Positions 1 through 8,798 of a stretch of DNA of 64,000 nucleotides are shown here, one piece after another. Origin of the DNA: Adenanthera pavonina (taxonomy: Eukaryota > Streptophyta > Magnoliopsida > Fabales > Fabaceae); the NCBI GenBank assembly GCA_026686845.1, contig JAIVEN010000001.1, positions 33,162,001 through 33,226,000 on the forward strand. The letters are read 5' to 3'. Made by a program: the position numbers and the translations under genes. Below the pieces are notes generated by a model. The model was not told the DNA's origin. It did no database searches and worked only from the letters and a program-made list of their open reading frames with translations. The first letter of the stretch is position 1. Each line of letters opens with the position of its first letter.

Positions 1-1595
1 TAAGGGTGGATCAGGACTTGGTATCCTCATTATACCAGCAGGCTCAGCACCATCTACATCATCATAATGCTCAGAAGAGGCTAGCTCGAAGGGGCTTGGA
101 GGCTCAGGAGTTGGAGACTGAATAGGCATAGAGAACACTGGCCGAGGTGGAGCTAATGTGGCAGGAATTGCACTCCGAATATCTTCATAGGCATCAATAA
201 CCACTTTCATGTTCTTTGCCAACTGATGAATCTGATCTTACAGATGAGCAAATTTGACATTTTGCTCATCTCTGATGCTAAGTATGAGTGTAGACAGGCT
301 GTCATACAACTCAGTGATCTTGGTTGGCTCTGCGCGAGAGGAGGGAGTGGATGGAATGTGAGTAGGCTTGGATGGAGATGGGACAGGCAGGGAAGGCTGA
401 GGTGTTGGTCTAGCAGGAGCCTCAGAGGTACCTTCTTGCTGTTGGGAGGCACCTGCAACAAAGAAAAGATGTTCAGATTTTCTTGCTCCCTTCCCAATCT
501 ATCTTCCTTCATTTCTTTTAATCCCCATCCTTTGAAGTTCCTCCTCCTTGAAGATCTCAGTGGATTTCCCTTTCCCCTTCTGAAGATGCTGAATTCTAGC
601 ATATTAAAGAATTCTAGAAATGATAGCTGCATAGGGGAGTATAGAGTCTTTTCTCTGATCCCTTGCCTTGATCATGCGTTGGAGTATGATATGTCCCATG
701 TTAATGAGCTTTCCACGCATGATTACTGCCATGACATATGCCTCTGCCCTTGTTATCAGATTGAAGCTACCTCATTTGTTGAATATGATCCTAGACTCTA
801 TATAGCATAGGATCCTCACTTGAGCACTGAGGTCTGTGGGCTTCAGTAAGTTTATGGTTGGCCTATTCTCCTTCTTCTGAAGAAAGTGTTTAGGATTGTG
901 CTCTCCTTGTAGTTCAGAAAGGGGCCACCTTCTTCATCAGCAATATTTGCTTCATCCATGTATCCATAGGCAGTGATGTCAATCTTGAGGCCATCTTGCC
1001 ATGGGATATCCAGCACTTCATTGAGAGTCTCATTTGTGAGCCAGATGGTCGTTGATCTCAGATTGACCTCCCATTTCTTCTTCTTGCTGTTGTACTTCAA
1101 GGAGGCATACCATGTCTTTACCACTTCATCATCATACCTTTCCAATATCTCTAATAGATTCTTATATCTCAACATCCATATTCCAGCATCAAAACTGTTT
1201 GAGATTAAGAAATCTTTCAAGTTCACACAATGAGGCTTGATTATCTTTTTATTGGCAAACTTGGTAGAGTATTCCTCTTGAATCTGTGGGGTGCTCTATA
1301 ATGGCAGTGTAGTGAGTTGATATTCTCCAGATTCAGTACTTGAGGAGGAAGTGGAAGCAACAGTCTTAGCAGCAGTAGGAATAGGGACCGAAGGTTCTAT
1401 TTTCTTCAAGGAAGAGGGTCCAGCTTTCTTTGATTCACTCTTTGGTGTAGTTTTCTGACGTTTGGAAGGAGTTGCCTTGCTTGATTCGGCCTTTCTTTTT
1501 GGTTTTTCACTCTCCTTGTTAGCATATTGTGATTTGACCACCCTCTTTGGTCGTGTTTCTCCTTTTCTAGCTTCAGGATTCTTTACTCTTGCCAT
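1..1595 (-). pseudogene. Sirevirus F 3'-ORF (aORF), N-terminal part, decayed and cut by window edge
   Basis: Minus-strand reading begins at ATG 1593-1595 with MARVKNPEARKG and a basic Lys/Arg/Ser/Thr-rich leader, then PLxSTPQIQEEYSTKF and a conserved block (WMLRYKNLLEILERYDDEVVKTWYAS, split here only in description, near 1090-1190). It aligns by eye with the intact 721-residue ORF at 8799-10964. At least one in-frame stop (near 1296, replacing the Trp of PLW) and a frame break near 850 show it is dead. The family resembles the plant transposon-associated domain seen in the 3' ORF of Sirevirus-type copia elements; its biochemical role is unknown to me. The rest of this element lies beyond the left edge or is lost. 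Confidence 0.8.
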
Positions 1596-1767
1596 TTCCG
1601 TGGATGAATGTTTCAGAATGAAGCAAGGATTGAGTTTATAGGGTGCGAAAATCAGTTTAAACGATGAGAGATGAAGATTTTCGGTCAGAATTTAAGAGCA
1701 TTGATGAGAGGATTTGAACAGACTTAGAGAGGAAAAGAGTAGGGTTGCATCTGTTCAGTTGAAATCG
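1596..1767 (-). promoter_or_regulatory. Upstream leader of aORF F with TATA-like box, ending at a junction with LTR A
   Basis: Read on the minus strand, a CCCTATAAACTC box lies at about 1632-1643, about 40 bases upstream of the ATG at 1595. The same box is found at the same place in three other copies in this window. Similarity to the spacers of B and E stops near 1765, where the sequence changes abruptly to plus-strand LTR of copia A. The junction is therefore a rearrangement point. Confidence 0.6.
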
Positions 1768-2758
1768 TCCTCTGATAAACGAACTTTGCCCTTTGGAAAT
1801 TCGAATTTCGAATTGATGAACTATTATACCTCATTGAACCAGCTTCTGACAGATGAATTTTGTGGTTTCAAAATTTGAATTTCGAAGGCACTGTAGCAAA
1901 TTGAAATTACTGTTCACACTTAACAGAACGACTTTAAACATGAAAATTTGTATGTTCCAACATAGAATCATTTTCTAAAGATGAAAATTCAAATTTTACT
2001 TCATGACAGACAAACTTCGAGAGTTCAACGTTAAAGGGTGTAGCTTTTGGTTTCTGTGAAATTCATCTGTTGGCCAACTGAAATTCAAACTTTAAGTGTC
2101 AGAAGCATTAAATGCAGTTGGTAAACGGATAGTTTCTCAGAATAACCGTTGGGTAACGTCTCTAACGGCTAGATCTTGTCTCTAACGTATAATTAAGGCA
2201 GAAATCTATAAATAGAACTTCATTTGAAGATGTGGGTAACAAAAATCACTTGGTATATACTGAAACTCTGCCAAATCATCTACTCAAAGTCTTCTGCTCT
2301 CATATAGTTCAATATTTGTACTTTAACTTTCATATACACTCTGATTAAGAGAGTTTATTTATTGTAAATAATCTTACTTCATCTGGAAGAAAGATTTTCT
2401 TGTGAGGGGATATCACAAGGGATTGGGAAGGCACTCAGTGAGAGTGCAAAGAGTGAAAGTGTGAGCTCTAGAAACAGAGCATCAACGCTGTACTGTGGCA
2501 TTTGCAAGAAGCCTACTGAATTCTTACAGAATAGTGGAAAATCTCAAGTGGTGACTTGGGGACTGGACGTAAGTCAAGTTGAGAGACCGAACCAGGATAG
2601 ATATGTGAGTCTTCTCTTCCCTACTACTACTTTTACTGTTTATTCATTTATACTCTGTTTTACTATCACTTTTTGCTTTCTTCACATTCTTGACATTTTG
2701 CAGAAAAATTTATAATCTTCCCAATTCAGCCCCTCTTAGGAAGCCAGCTTATCTAACA
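1768..2758 (+). repeat. 5' LTR of copia A, 5'-truncated
   Basis: Aligns by eye with the last 980 or so bases of the 3' LTR (about 33181-34161), including the hairpin-rich part, the TATA box and the end ATCTAACA. It stops at 2758, two bases before the primer site. The first 680 or so bases of the LTR are missing and are replaced by inverted aORF sequence of element F. Confidence 0.85.
2206..2215 (+). promoter_or_regulatory. TATA box of LTR A
   Basis: CTATAAATAG stands in the LTR, and the same box occurs in the LTRs of B, D and E. It marks the likely start of U3-driven transcription, about 30 bases downstream, and so the approximate U3/R border. Confidence 0.65.
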
Positions 2759-2760
2759 AG

Positions 2761-2773
2761 TGGTATCAGAGCC
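2761..2773 (+). other. Primer binding site of copia A (initiator tRNA-Met)
   Basis: TGGTATCAGAGCC begins two bases after the LTR end CA. It is complementary to the 3' end of plant initiator methionine tRNA, the usual primer for copia and many gypsy elements. It confirms the plus orientation and the LTR boundary. Confidence 0.85.
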
Positions 2774-2813
2774 AGGATCCCCAATCAAAGGATTTCACAG
2801 TCTGGGAATTACA

Positions 2814-4608
2814 ATGGTTGGCTTTGGAGAAAGCATACTATGAGAGGGAAATAACACAAATAGACCACCTGGCTTCAGTGGAGAACACTATGGTTACTGG
2901 AAGATGAGGATGGAAATCTATCTTCAGTCAATTGATCTAGACATCTAGTCCGTCATCCTGAAGGGAGATTTTGTTCCAATGGCATTACAGGATGATGGGA
3001 AGTACAAAGAGAAGCCAGAAGCTGAATGGAACGAGGAAGATAGAAGAAGAGTCTTTTTAAACTTCAAGGCAAAACACTGCTTGGTCAGTGCATTGAATCA
3101 AGACAAATTCTACAGGGTCTTACAGTGCTCCACTGCTAAGAAAATGTGGGACACCTTGCAAATTGCTCACGAAGAAATAACTGGAGTAAGAGAAAACAAA
3201 TTGAACACCTGCATAGGTGAATATGAAAGCTTCAGGATGGCTGAAGGAGAAAGCGTAAAAAGCTACAAAAGAGATTCACTCTTATTGTGAATCAACTGAA
3301 GAGTCTAGGCAAAGAGTACACTCAGGCAGAAAAAGTCAGAAAGATCCTCAGAGCTCTTCCTCTGGAATGGCAGCTCAAAGTAACTGCAATAGAGGAAGCC
3401 AGAGGAGAATCAATGGCTTTTGTCACAGCTCTCTTCGGTAGCCTCGAGGAATACGAAGGAAAGCTAAAGGCTCTCAAAGAGGTTAGCAAGACAGAAAGAA
3501 GAAGGGTCTTGCTCTGAAAGCTGCTGAGGAGAAAGAAGAAGAGTCTGACAATGGTGATGAGTTAGACGAAGAAACTCTAGCTGTGATGGTTAGAAAATTC
3601 GGAAGATTTTATAACAAGAAAAGAAGCAAGAAATTCTTTAAGAAAGGAGTAGCTGGAGATAGTAAGAGAGAAGGAAAAGAACCAGTAACCTTCTACGAGT
3701 GCAAGAAGTAGGGACACATTGAATGGGATTGCGCACAATTCCTCAAGAAGTAGGAAAAAGAAAAGAAAGCTGCAGACAAAGTCAAAAAGAAAAGAGCTTA
3801 CATCTCATCAATCTGGGGTAACAGCTCAGATGAGGAAGAAGATGATGAAGAAGAGATTGCCAACATCTGTTTGATGGCTCTTGCATCTAAAGGAGTTGAA
3901 ACTCCATCCAACAGTGATCGAAAGGATGAGGTATATGAATCTGAACCTTCCTATTCTGAATTATTGGATGCCTTTCATGAACTGCATGATGAGTTTGTCA
4001 AGATTGCCAAAGAACTTAAGCAAGCTAAGAAAAAGACTAACAAACTAGAATCTCAATGCAACATCTTTGAAACTGCTTCTTTACATACTGAATCTGCTTG
4101 CTGTAAATCATGCATTGAGTTGAAACAAATTAATGACTATCTGGTAAAAAGCATGACTAGACTCACTAAAGGGAAAGACATGTTGTTTGCTTTAATAGGA
4201 AGTCAAAGAATATCATAGGGAAAGGTTGGACTTGGCTATGATCCTTGTGCTATAAAAGAAAAGATTAGGAAGAAAAATCAGAATGTGTAGATGAGACATT
4301 TTGTGCATGCTAGTGGCAATGGAAAGAAAGATCATATTTCAGATCACATTGAATCATATAATCAACCAAGGCATGCAAAACAAAAATATTATCTGCATTG
4401 TTTTCTTTCTACTTCTCAATCCAGCAGTACCTTTACCACCTGTTACTTCTGTAACAAGAAGGGACATATTTCCAGTTCATGTGCTTTAAAGAAAAATGGA
4501 GTTGACAGGAAGGTTAAATGAGTTCCCAAAGGTACATCTGTATCTGGGGAAAAGACTACTGACAGAAAAGGACTCAAGCAAATTTGGGAACCCAAAAGGA
4601 AAATATGA
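2814..4608 (+). pseudogene. gag of copia A, decayed
   Basis: Begins ATG GTT GGC TTT GGA GAA AGC, the counterpart of the MAGFGES start in B. Recognisable capsid segments are scattered over all frames: FKAKHCLVSALNQDKFYRV (about 3066-3120) and the ALPLEWQLKVTAIEEARGES segment (about 3350-3410). A first zinc knuckle is damaged by a stop (about 3690-3735), and the second, CYFCNKKGHISSSC, lies near 4441-4482. The reading ends with TGA at 4606-4608. Compared with the intact B gag (599 residues), it has several stops and frameshifts. It cannot make a full capsid protein. Confidence 0.85.
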
Positions 4609-4890
4609 ACTTTGTCTTGCAGGTTTGTCTTAAAGCTAGAAAGAGCAATAAATGGTATATGGACAGTGCCTGCTCAAGTCATATAACTGGCAATAAGGAG
4701 AAGTTCATCATCATTAGAGGCAAGAAAGGAGGAAAGGTGACATTTAGAGGTGATCAATATGGCAAAATAATTGGTATTGGCATTGTGGGGAAGAATCCTG
4801 AAACATCCATTGAAGAGGTGCTGTTTGTAATTGGCCTCAACCACAATTTGCTAAGTAGGAGTCACACATGTGACAAAGGAAACTGGGTAC
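4609..4890 (+). pseudogene. pol of copia A, protease-side fragment before the gypsy insertion
   Basis: Reads KARKSNKWYMDSACSSHITG, an aspartic protease active-site region (DSA), and continues to CDKGNWVL, where gypsy C begins at 4891. The pol frame is offset from gag, as in B. The coding sequence resumes at 26132 beyond the second GGTAC. The serine in LSRSHTCD (LSVSQTCD in B) and other differences show drift. Confidence 0.85.
4886..4890. repeat. Target site duplication GGTAC, left copy (partner 26127-26131)
   Basis: Five bases immediately outside the left gypsy LTR repeat exactly outside the right LTR. Five bases is the usual size for gypsy and copia integrases. Both flanks belong to the same copia pol gene (element A). 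Confidence 0.9.
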
Positions 4891-5640
4891 TGTGACATCT
4901 TATTTTACTAGGCTTTTAACCATATATCATATATCTAGCGGAAAGAAATAAAAGTCTAGAATAATAAAACTTTTAAACTTTTCAAAATTAAGTTGCTCAG
5001 AAGACAATAACTAATCTGAAATTTACCTTAATTAATAATAATTAAAACAACCATATTGTAATCATCTAATAATTGTTCCAAAACATCTAAAGTAAAGCCA
5101 GCGAGTAGAAATCATAACTAAAACATATCTCCATACTTTAATTACATTTATTCTAAAGCAAAATAATATTCTCCGGTCTGCTTCCTCTTAGTTAACCATC
5201 CCCTTGTCTTTGCTTTTGCTTGTGCTTGTTCCTAACATTGTTAGTCATTGGGTGTGAGATTTAGGAAAATCTCAGTAGTATATATATTCATTCATACAAA
5301 TCATGCTCATAATTAAGTAGTTATGCAAACAACCAAATAACTCATATTTCATGATGCATAAAAAAAACTTAACAGAGTTTCCTCTTAATACTAGACATCC
5401 ATAGCATTTCAAAACATTTATATTGAAATAACTCATCCAATAGTATCACATAACATCCATAATTAATTCACAGAAAATGCATAAAATAAATAATATACTA
5501 CCTCCACCGAAAAGTATTCTGAGCTAAACAGCCTGCCTTCCTTCTTTTTCCTTCTCTTTCACTCACACTCTCTTTCTCTCCCTTGGCTCTCTTTTTCTTT
5601 CACTCACAACTGGTGGGGTGCTAAAATGAAGAAATGGGAG

Positions 5641-5652
5641 GGGTATTTATAG
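5641..5652 (-). promoter_or_regulatory. TATA box of gypsy C, 3' LTR
   Basis: Minus-strand CTATAAATACCC. The corresponding stretch is absent from the right-hand 5' LTR, where a Cassandra-like fragment stands instead, so the LTR that should drive the element has lost its own core promoter. Confidence 0.6.
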
Positions 5653-5722
5653 TGTTGATGTCTTGGCCAGCAAGTGACATCAATCCAATGGATAACTTTA
5701 TTCAGTGTATGCTCATTAATAT

Positions 5723-6022
5723 AATTCATTGTATACCTCATTCAATGTAACTTATTTAAACCACAATTCATTATATACTTCATTCAATGTAACTTATTTA
5801 AACCACAATTCATTGTATACTTCTTTCAATGTAACTTATTTAAACCATAATTCATTGTATACTTCATTCAATGTAACTTATTTAAACTATAATTCATTGT
5901 ATACTTCATTCAATGTAACTTATTTAAACCATAATTCATTGTATACTTTATTCAATGTAACTTATTTAAACCATAATTCATTGTATACTTTATTTAATGT
6001 AACTTATTTAAATCATAATTCA
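5723..6022. repeat. 42-base tandem repeat in gypsy LTR, seven units
   Basis: Unit core: AATTCATTGTATAC, TTCATTCAATGTAAC, TTATTTAAACCATA. Seven near-identical units run in a row. Because 42 is a multiple of three, one frame stays open and gives a repeated peptide, which I do not take as a protein. Confidence 0.9.
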
Positions 6023-6058
6023 TGTAACCATATTAATGATAGATTCATGGATGTTACA

Positions 6059-6075
6059 TTTCTATCCCCCTTAAC
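6059..6075 (-). other. Polypurine tract of gypsy C
   Basis: On the minus strand TTAAGGGGGATAGAAA lies directly upstream of the left LTR, the position of the plus-strand primer for reverse transcription. It fixes the element's orientation. Confidence 0.75.
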
Positions 6076-6571
6076 AAAATTTCATCCTCGAAATTTTAAA
6101 AACATACCTTAATAAAATAGCTCTGGGTATTTTCATCTCATATCATCCTCCATTTCCCAAGTTGCTTCTTCTGACCTTAAACCCTTCCAAACCACTTTAA
6201 CCAAAGGAATACTTTTATTTCTTAGCTGCTTGACTCGTCGGTCTATGATTTTCTCTGGTTTTACCTCATAAGATAAATTATCTTGTAAAGTAATATTTTC
6301 ATATTCTATAACATGTGTTGGGTCAGGTTAGTACCTTTTGAGTTGGGAAACATGGAAAACATCATGGATTTGACTCAAATTTGGGGGTAAGGCAATTCTA
6401 TAAGCTACAGGTCCAACTTTGGCTAAGATTTGAAATGGCCCGATATATTTGGGACTAAGCTTTTTAGTTTTAATTGACCGACCAACCCCAGTAGTTGGAG
6501 ATATTTTGAGAAATACATGATCACCAACTTCAAATTCTAATGGCTTCCTTCTCTTGTCCGCGTAACTCTTC
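6076..6571 (-). pseudogene. Gypsy C integrase C-terminus with chromodomain-like tail
   Basis: Minus-strand reading from 6571: KSYADKRRKPLEFEVGDHV, then KLSPKYIGPFQIL, then LPPNLSQIHDVFHVSQLKRY. This is the GPY/F-type C-terminal domain of plant gypsy integrases. A stop codon follows (TAA near 6326 where relatives usually have Leu), but the frame continues with PDPTHVI and a tail resembling a chromodomain (VVWKGLRSEEATWE). The zinc-binding and DDE parts that should precede it are absent; copia sequence begins at 6572. No complete integrase can be made. Confidence 0.8.
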
Positions 6572-6680
6572 TGGTCTGTTAGTATTGTTCCCTTCAGGGA
6601 GTATACTCTCTCCAAAGCCAGCCATCTTAATTCCCGGACTGTGAGTTCCTTTGTATGGGAATCCGGGCTCTGATACCACT
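6572..6680 (-). pseudogene. Truncated second copy of copia B primer site and gag start
   Basis: Identical by eye to 16840-16948. It holds the primer site (minus-strand TGGTATCAGAGC) and the first codons of gag (MAGFGESILPEG...), then breaks into gypsy integrase at 6571. This is the end of the tandem block. Confidence 0.85.
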
Positions 6681-7222
6681 TGTTAGCAAGGCTGACTTCC
6701 CAAGAGGGGGGGTGAATTGGGAAGATTGAAATTTTTCTGCACAAAGTGAAGTAAGTGAAGATATCACAGTATAATGAAAACAATGCGTAAAACAGAGCAA
6801 GCTGAAAAGTAAAGATAGGGAGAAGAAGACTCAGTAATTTATCCTGGTTCGGTCCTTCCACTTGACCTACATCCAGTCCCCAAGACACCTCTTGGGATTT
6901 ATCCACTATACAGCAAGAATTTCAATGGGCTTCTTGCAAAGGCCACAGTACACGAATTTTCTCTGTTTCTGAGCTCTCTCAAACTCTCCAAGCACTTACA
7001 CTGTGTGCTTCCCAATCCCCTTGTGAATATCCCTCACAAGTAAATCTATCTTCCAGATGAAGAGTAGATTGATTACAATGAAATAACTCTCTTGAAAGGA
7101 GTAGATATGAAAGTTTAGGTGCAAGACTGGAAGTTAAGAGGGTAAAAGCTTTTGAGAAGAAAATTCAGCAGAGATTCAGTATATACAAGTTTGATTCGTT
7201 ACCCATAACTTCAAATGATGTT

Positions 7223-7232
7223 GTATTTATAG
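7223..7232 (-). promoter_or_regulatory. TATA box of LTR B (left)
   Basis: Minus-strand CTATAAATAC; the same element stands at 17491-17500 in the right LTR. It lies just downstream of the hairpin-module array, which would then be the upstream control region of U3. Confidence 0.6.
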
Positions 7233-7339
7233 ATTTAGGTCTCAAATATCCGTTAGAGACTAAATCTATCCGTTGGAGAAGTTATTCAACGGTTACTCTA
7301 AAAAAACTATCCGTTTACCAACCGCATTTAATGTCTCTG

Positions 7340-8330
7340 ACATACTGAAATTCGAATTTCGGTTGGCCAACAGACGAATTTCGAAGGAGTCGTAGATTAA
7401 AGCTTCCAACGTTACATCAGGAAGTTCGTCTGTTCATAAAGTGAAATTCGAATTTTGAAACTTACAAAACATTTTCACAATGTGACATACGAATTTTCAA
7501 GAAGAAAGTTTTTCGGTTAAGTATGAACAGTGTTTTCAATTTTCTACAGTGCCTTCGAAATTCGAATTTTGGATCCCCAAAATTCGTCTGTTCATTGAAC
7601 TAAAAAGGGACACAGTAGATAACTTTCTTTGAAATTCGAATTTTGGAAAGGCAAAATTCGTCTGTCAGAGAAACTCTTTTCAGACTCATCTTGTCATTCG
7701 AATGTTGCAAGTTCTTATCATTCGTATGTCAATGTTTCATTTCAATAGACTTAAGAACTTAGCTTCTGAAATTCGAATTTCAATGTTCAAAGTTCGTCTG
7801 TCAGAGAGCAGTTTTGAAACTTAAATCACTTTTGATCTCAGATGAACTTTAACATAGTTACAGACGAATTTCTTCAGTTTTCTCAAATTTTGTTTTGCTT
7901 GAAATTCGAATTTTGAGAACCCAAAGTTCGTCTGTTGCAAAGAAGCATCTTTCAGACTTATATGAAAGTTCGAATGTTGCAACTTCAAAATTCGTCTGTC
8001 AGAGAGCATTTTTCAAACTGAATTTCGTTTTGATTTCAGATGCACTTTATCATAGTTTCAGACGAATTTCTTTGATTTTTACAAACTTCATTTTACTTGA
8101 AATTCGAATTTTGAAAGTGTGAAGTTCGTCTGTTACAAAAGGCCTCTTTTCAGACTAGATGAAAATTCGAATTTTGAACCACCAAAATTCGTCTGACAGA
8201 GAGCAGTCTCTTCAGACTTATTCAGTTTTAGCTTGAAATTCGAATTTCCAAAGGCAAAGTTCGAATTTCTAACTTGACAGTTCAGTTTAAACTTTCAACC
8301 TTCGTCTGTTTGAAGGTATTTTTCAAATGT
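7340..8330. repeat. Array of hairpin modules in LTR B
   Basis: Recurrent unit: palindrome GAAATTCGAATTT, a short spacer, then CAAAATTCGTCTGTC. Within units the arms CGAATTTTG and CAAAATTCG pair across 4-6 bases, for example near 7565-7588, 7640-7663 and 8168-8191. Units recur about every 60-110 bases in varied form. Related motifs occur in the LTRs of A, D and E and in the pol-aORF spacers. Confidence 0.75.
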
Positions 8331-8542
8331 TCAAAGATTTAACATAAAATCAAAGTTTGAAAACATCTTTTCTTCAAATCAAAATCTTTTACCCAATTAT
8401 ATCAAAAACTAAAGATCCTACAAAAGATCTAACAACATATACTCAGATAATCTTCACTTGAACCAGCTTTGTTCTTCTTTGATATCTTCAATCCAAGCTC
8501 TTGGGTGTTGGTTTTAACATCATCAAAACTCTTGATTCAACA

Positions 8543-8556
8543 TTCTCCCCCTTTTT
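8543..8556 (-). other. Polypurine tract of copia B
   Basis: Minus-strand AAAAAGGGGGAGAA lies directly upstream of the LTR start TGTTGAATC. A second tract, GAGGGGGAGC, lies at about 8611-8620. Repeated purine tracts before the 3' LTR are a known Sirevirus trait. Confidence 0.8.
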
Positions 8557-8798
8557 GATGATGACAAAACAACTTACAAACTGGATTAGTACTTGGGTTT
8601 GCTTTTACAAGCTCCCCCTCAACATATGCATAAGATATCAACAGAATTAAGACACAAAACTTTGCAACAAGGAATTCATCCATTTAAACAAAAGTTACTT
8701 ATACAGAGCTAAATAAGGCAAAGTTCAAACAACAGAGACAGTCCAATCAACAAATTCCAAACAACAAAACTAATACAAAGTACAACAAGAAATTTCAA
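8557..8798 (-). other. 3' untranslated stretch between aORF B and the LTR
   Basis: Contains the second purine tract (about 8611-8620). I see no ORF or other feature in it. Confidence 0.6.

Larger units (their letters stand above)
4891..6058 (-). repeat. 3' LTR of gypsy C (left copy)
   Basis: 1168 bases from TGTGACATC to TGTTACA. It matches 24766-26126 closely except for two differences: the right copy has a foreign segment in place of 5497-5689, and the 42-base tandem repeat has seven units here against five there. It therefore preserves the original promoter region, including a minus-strand TATA box (CTATAAATACCC, about 5641-5652). Confidence 0.9.
6681..8542 (-). repeat. LTR of Sirevirus B, left copy (3' LTR of the complete unit)
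   Basis: 1862 bases, TG...CA in plus reading. On the minus strand it starts TGTTGAATCAAGAG directly after a purine tract and ends just before a primer site. Between about 7340 and 8330 it holds about ten copies of the palindrome AAATTCGAATTT-like motif and about a dozen of TTCGTCTGT. A minus-strand TATA box (CTATAAATAC) is at about 7223-7232. Nearly identical to 16949-18810. Confidence 0.92.

Noticed and set aside
5729..6112. Open frame with a repeated peptide (YTSFNVTYLNHNSL units)
   Set aside because: It is a by-product of a 42-base tandem repeat inside a gypsy LTR; the unit count differs between the two LTRs.
6328..6906. 192-codon ORF joining LTR sequence to integrase-like sequence
   Set aside because: It runs through three different elements (copia LTR, gag start, gypsy integrase); a chance fusion.
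7821..8122. Short ORFs on both strands in the LTR module array
   Set aside because: They arise from the repeated AATTCGAATTT-type motifs and carry no protein family signal.
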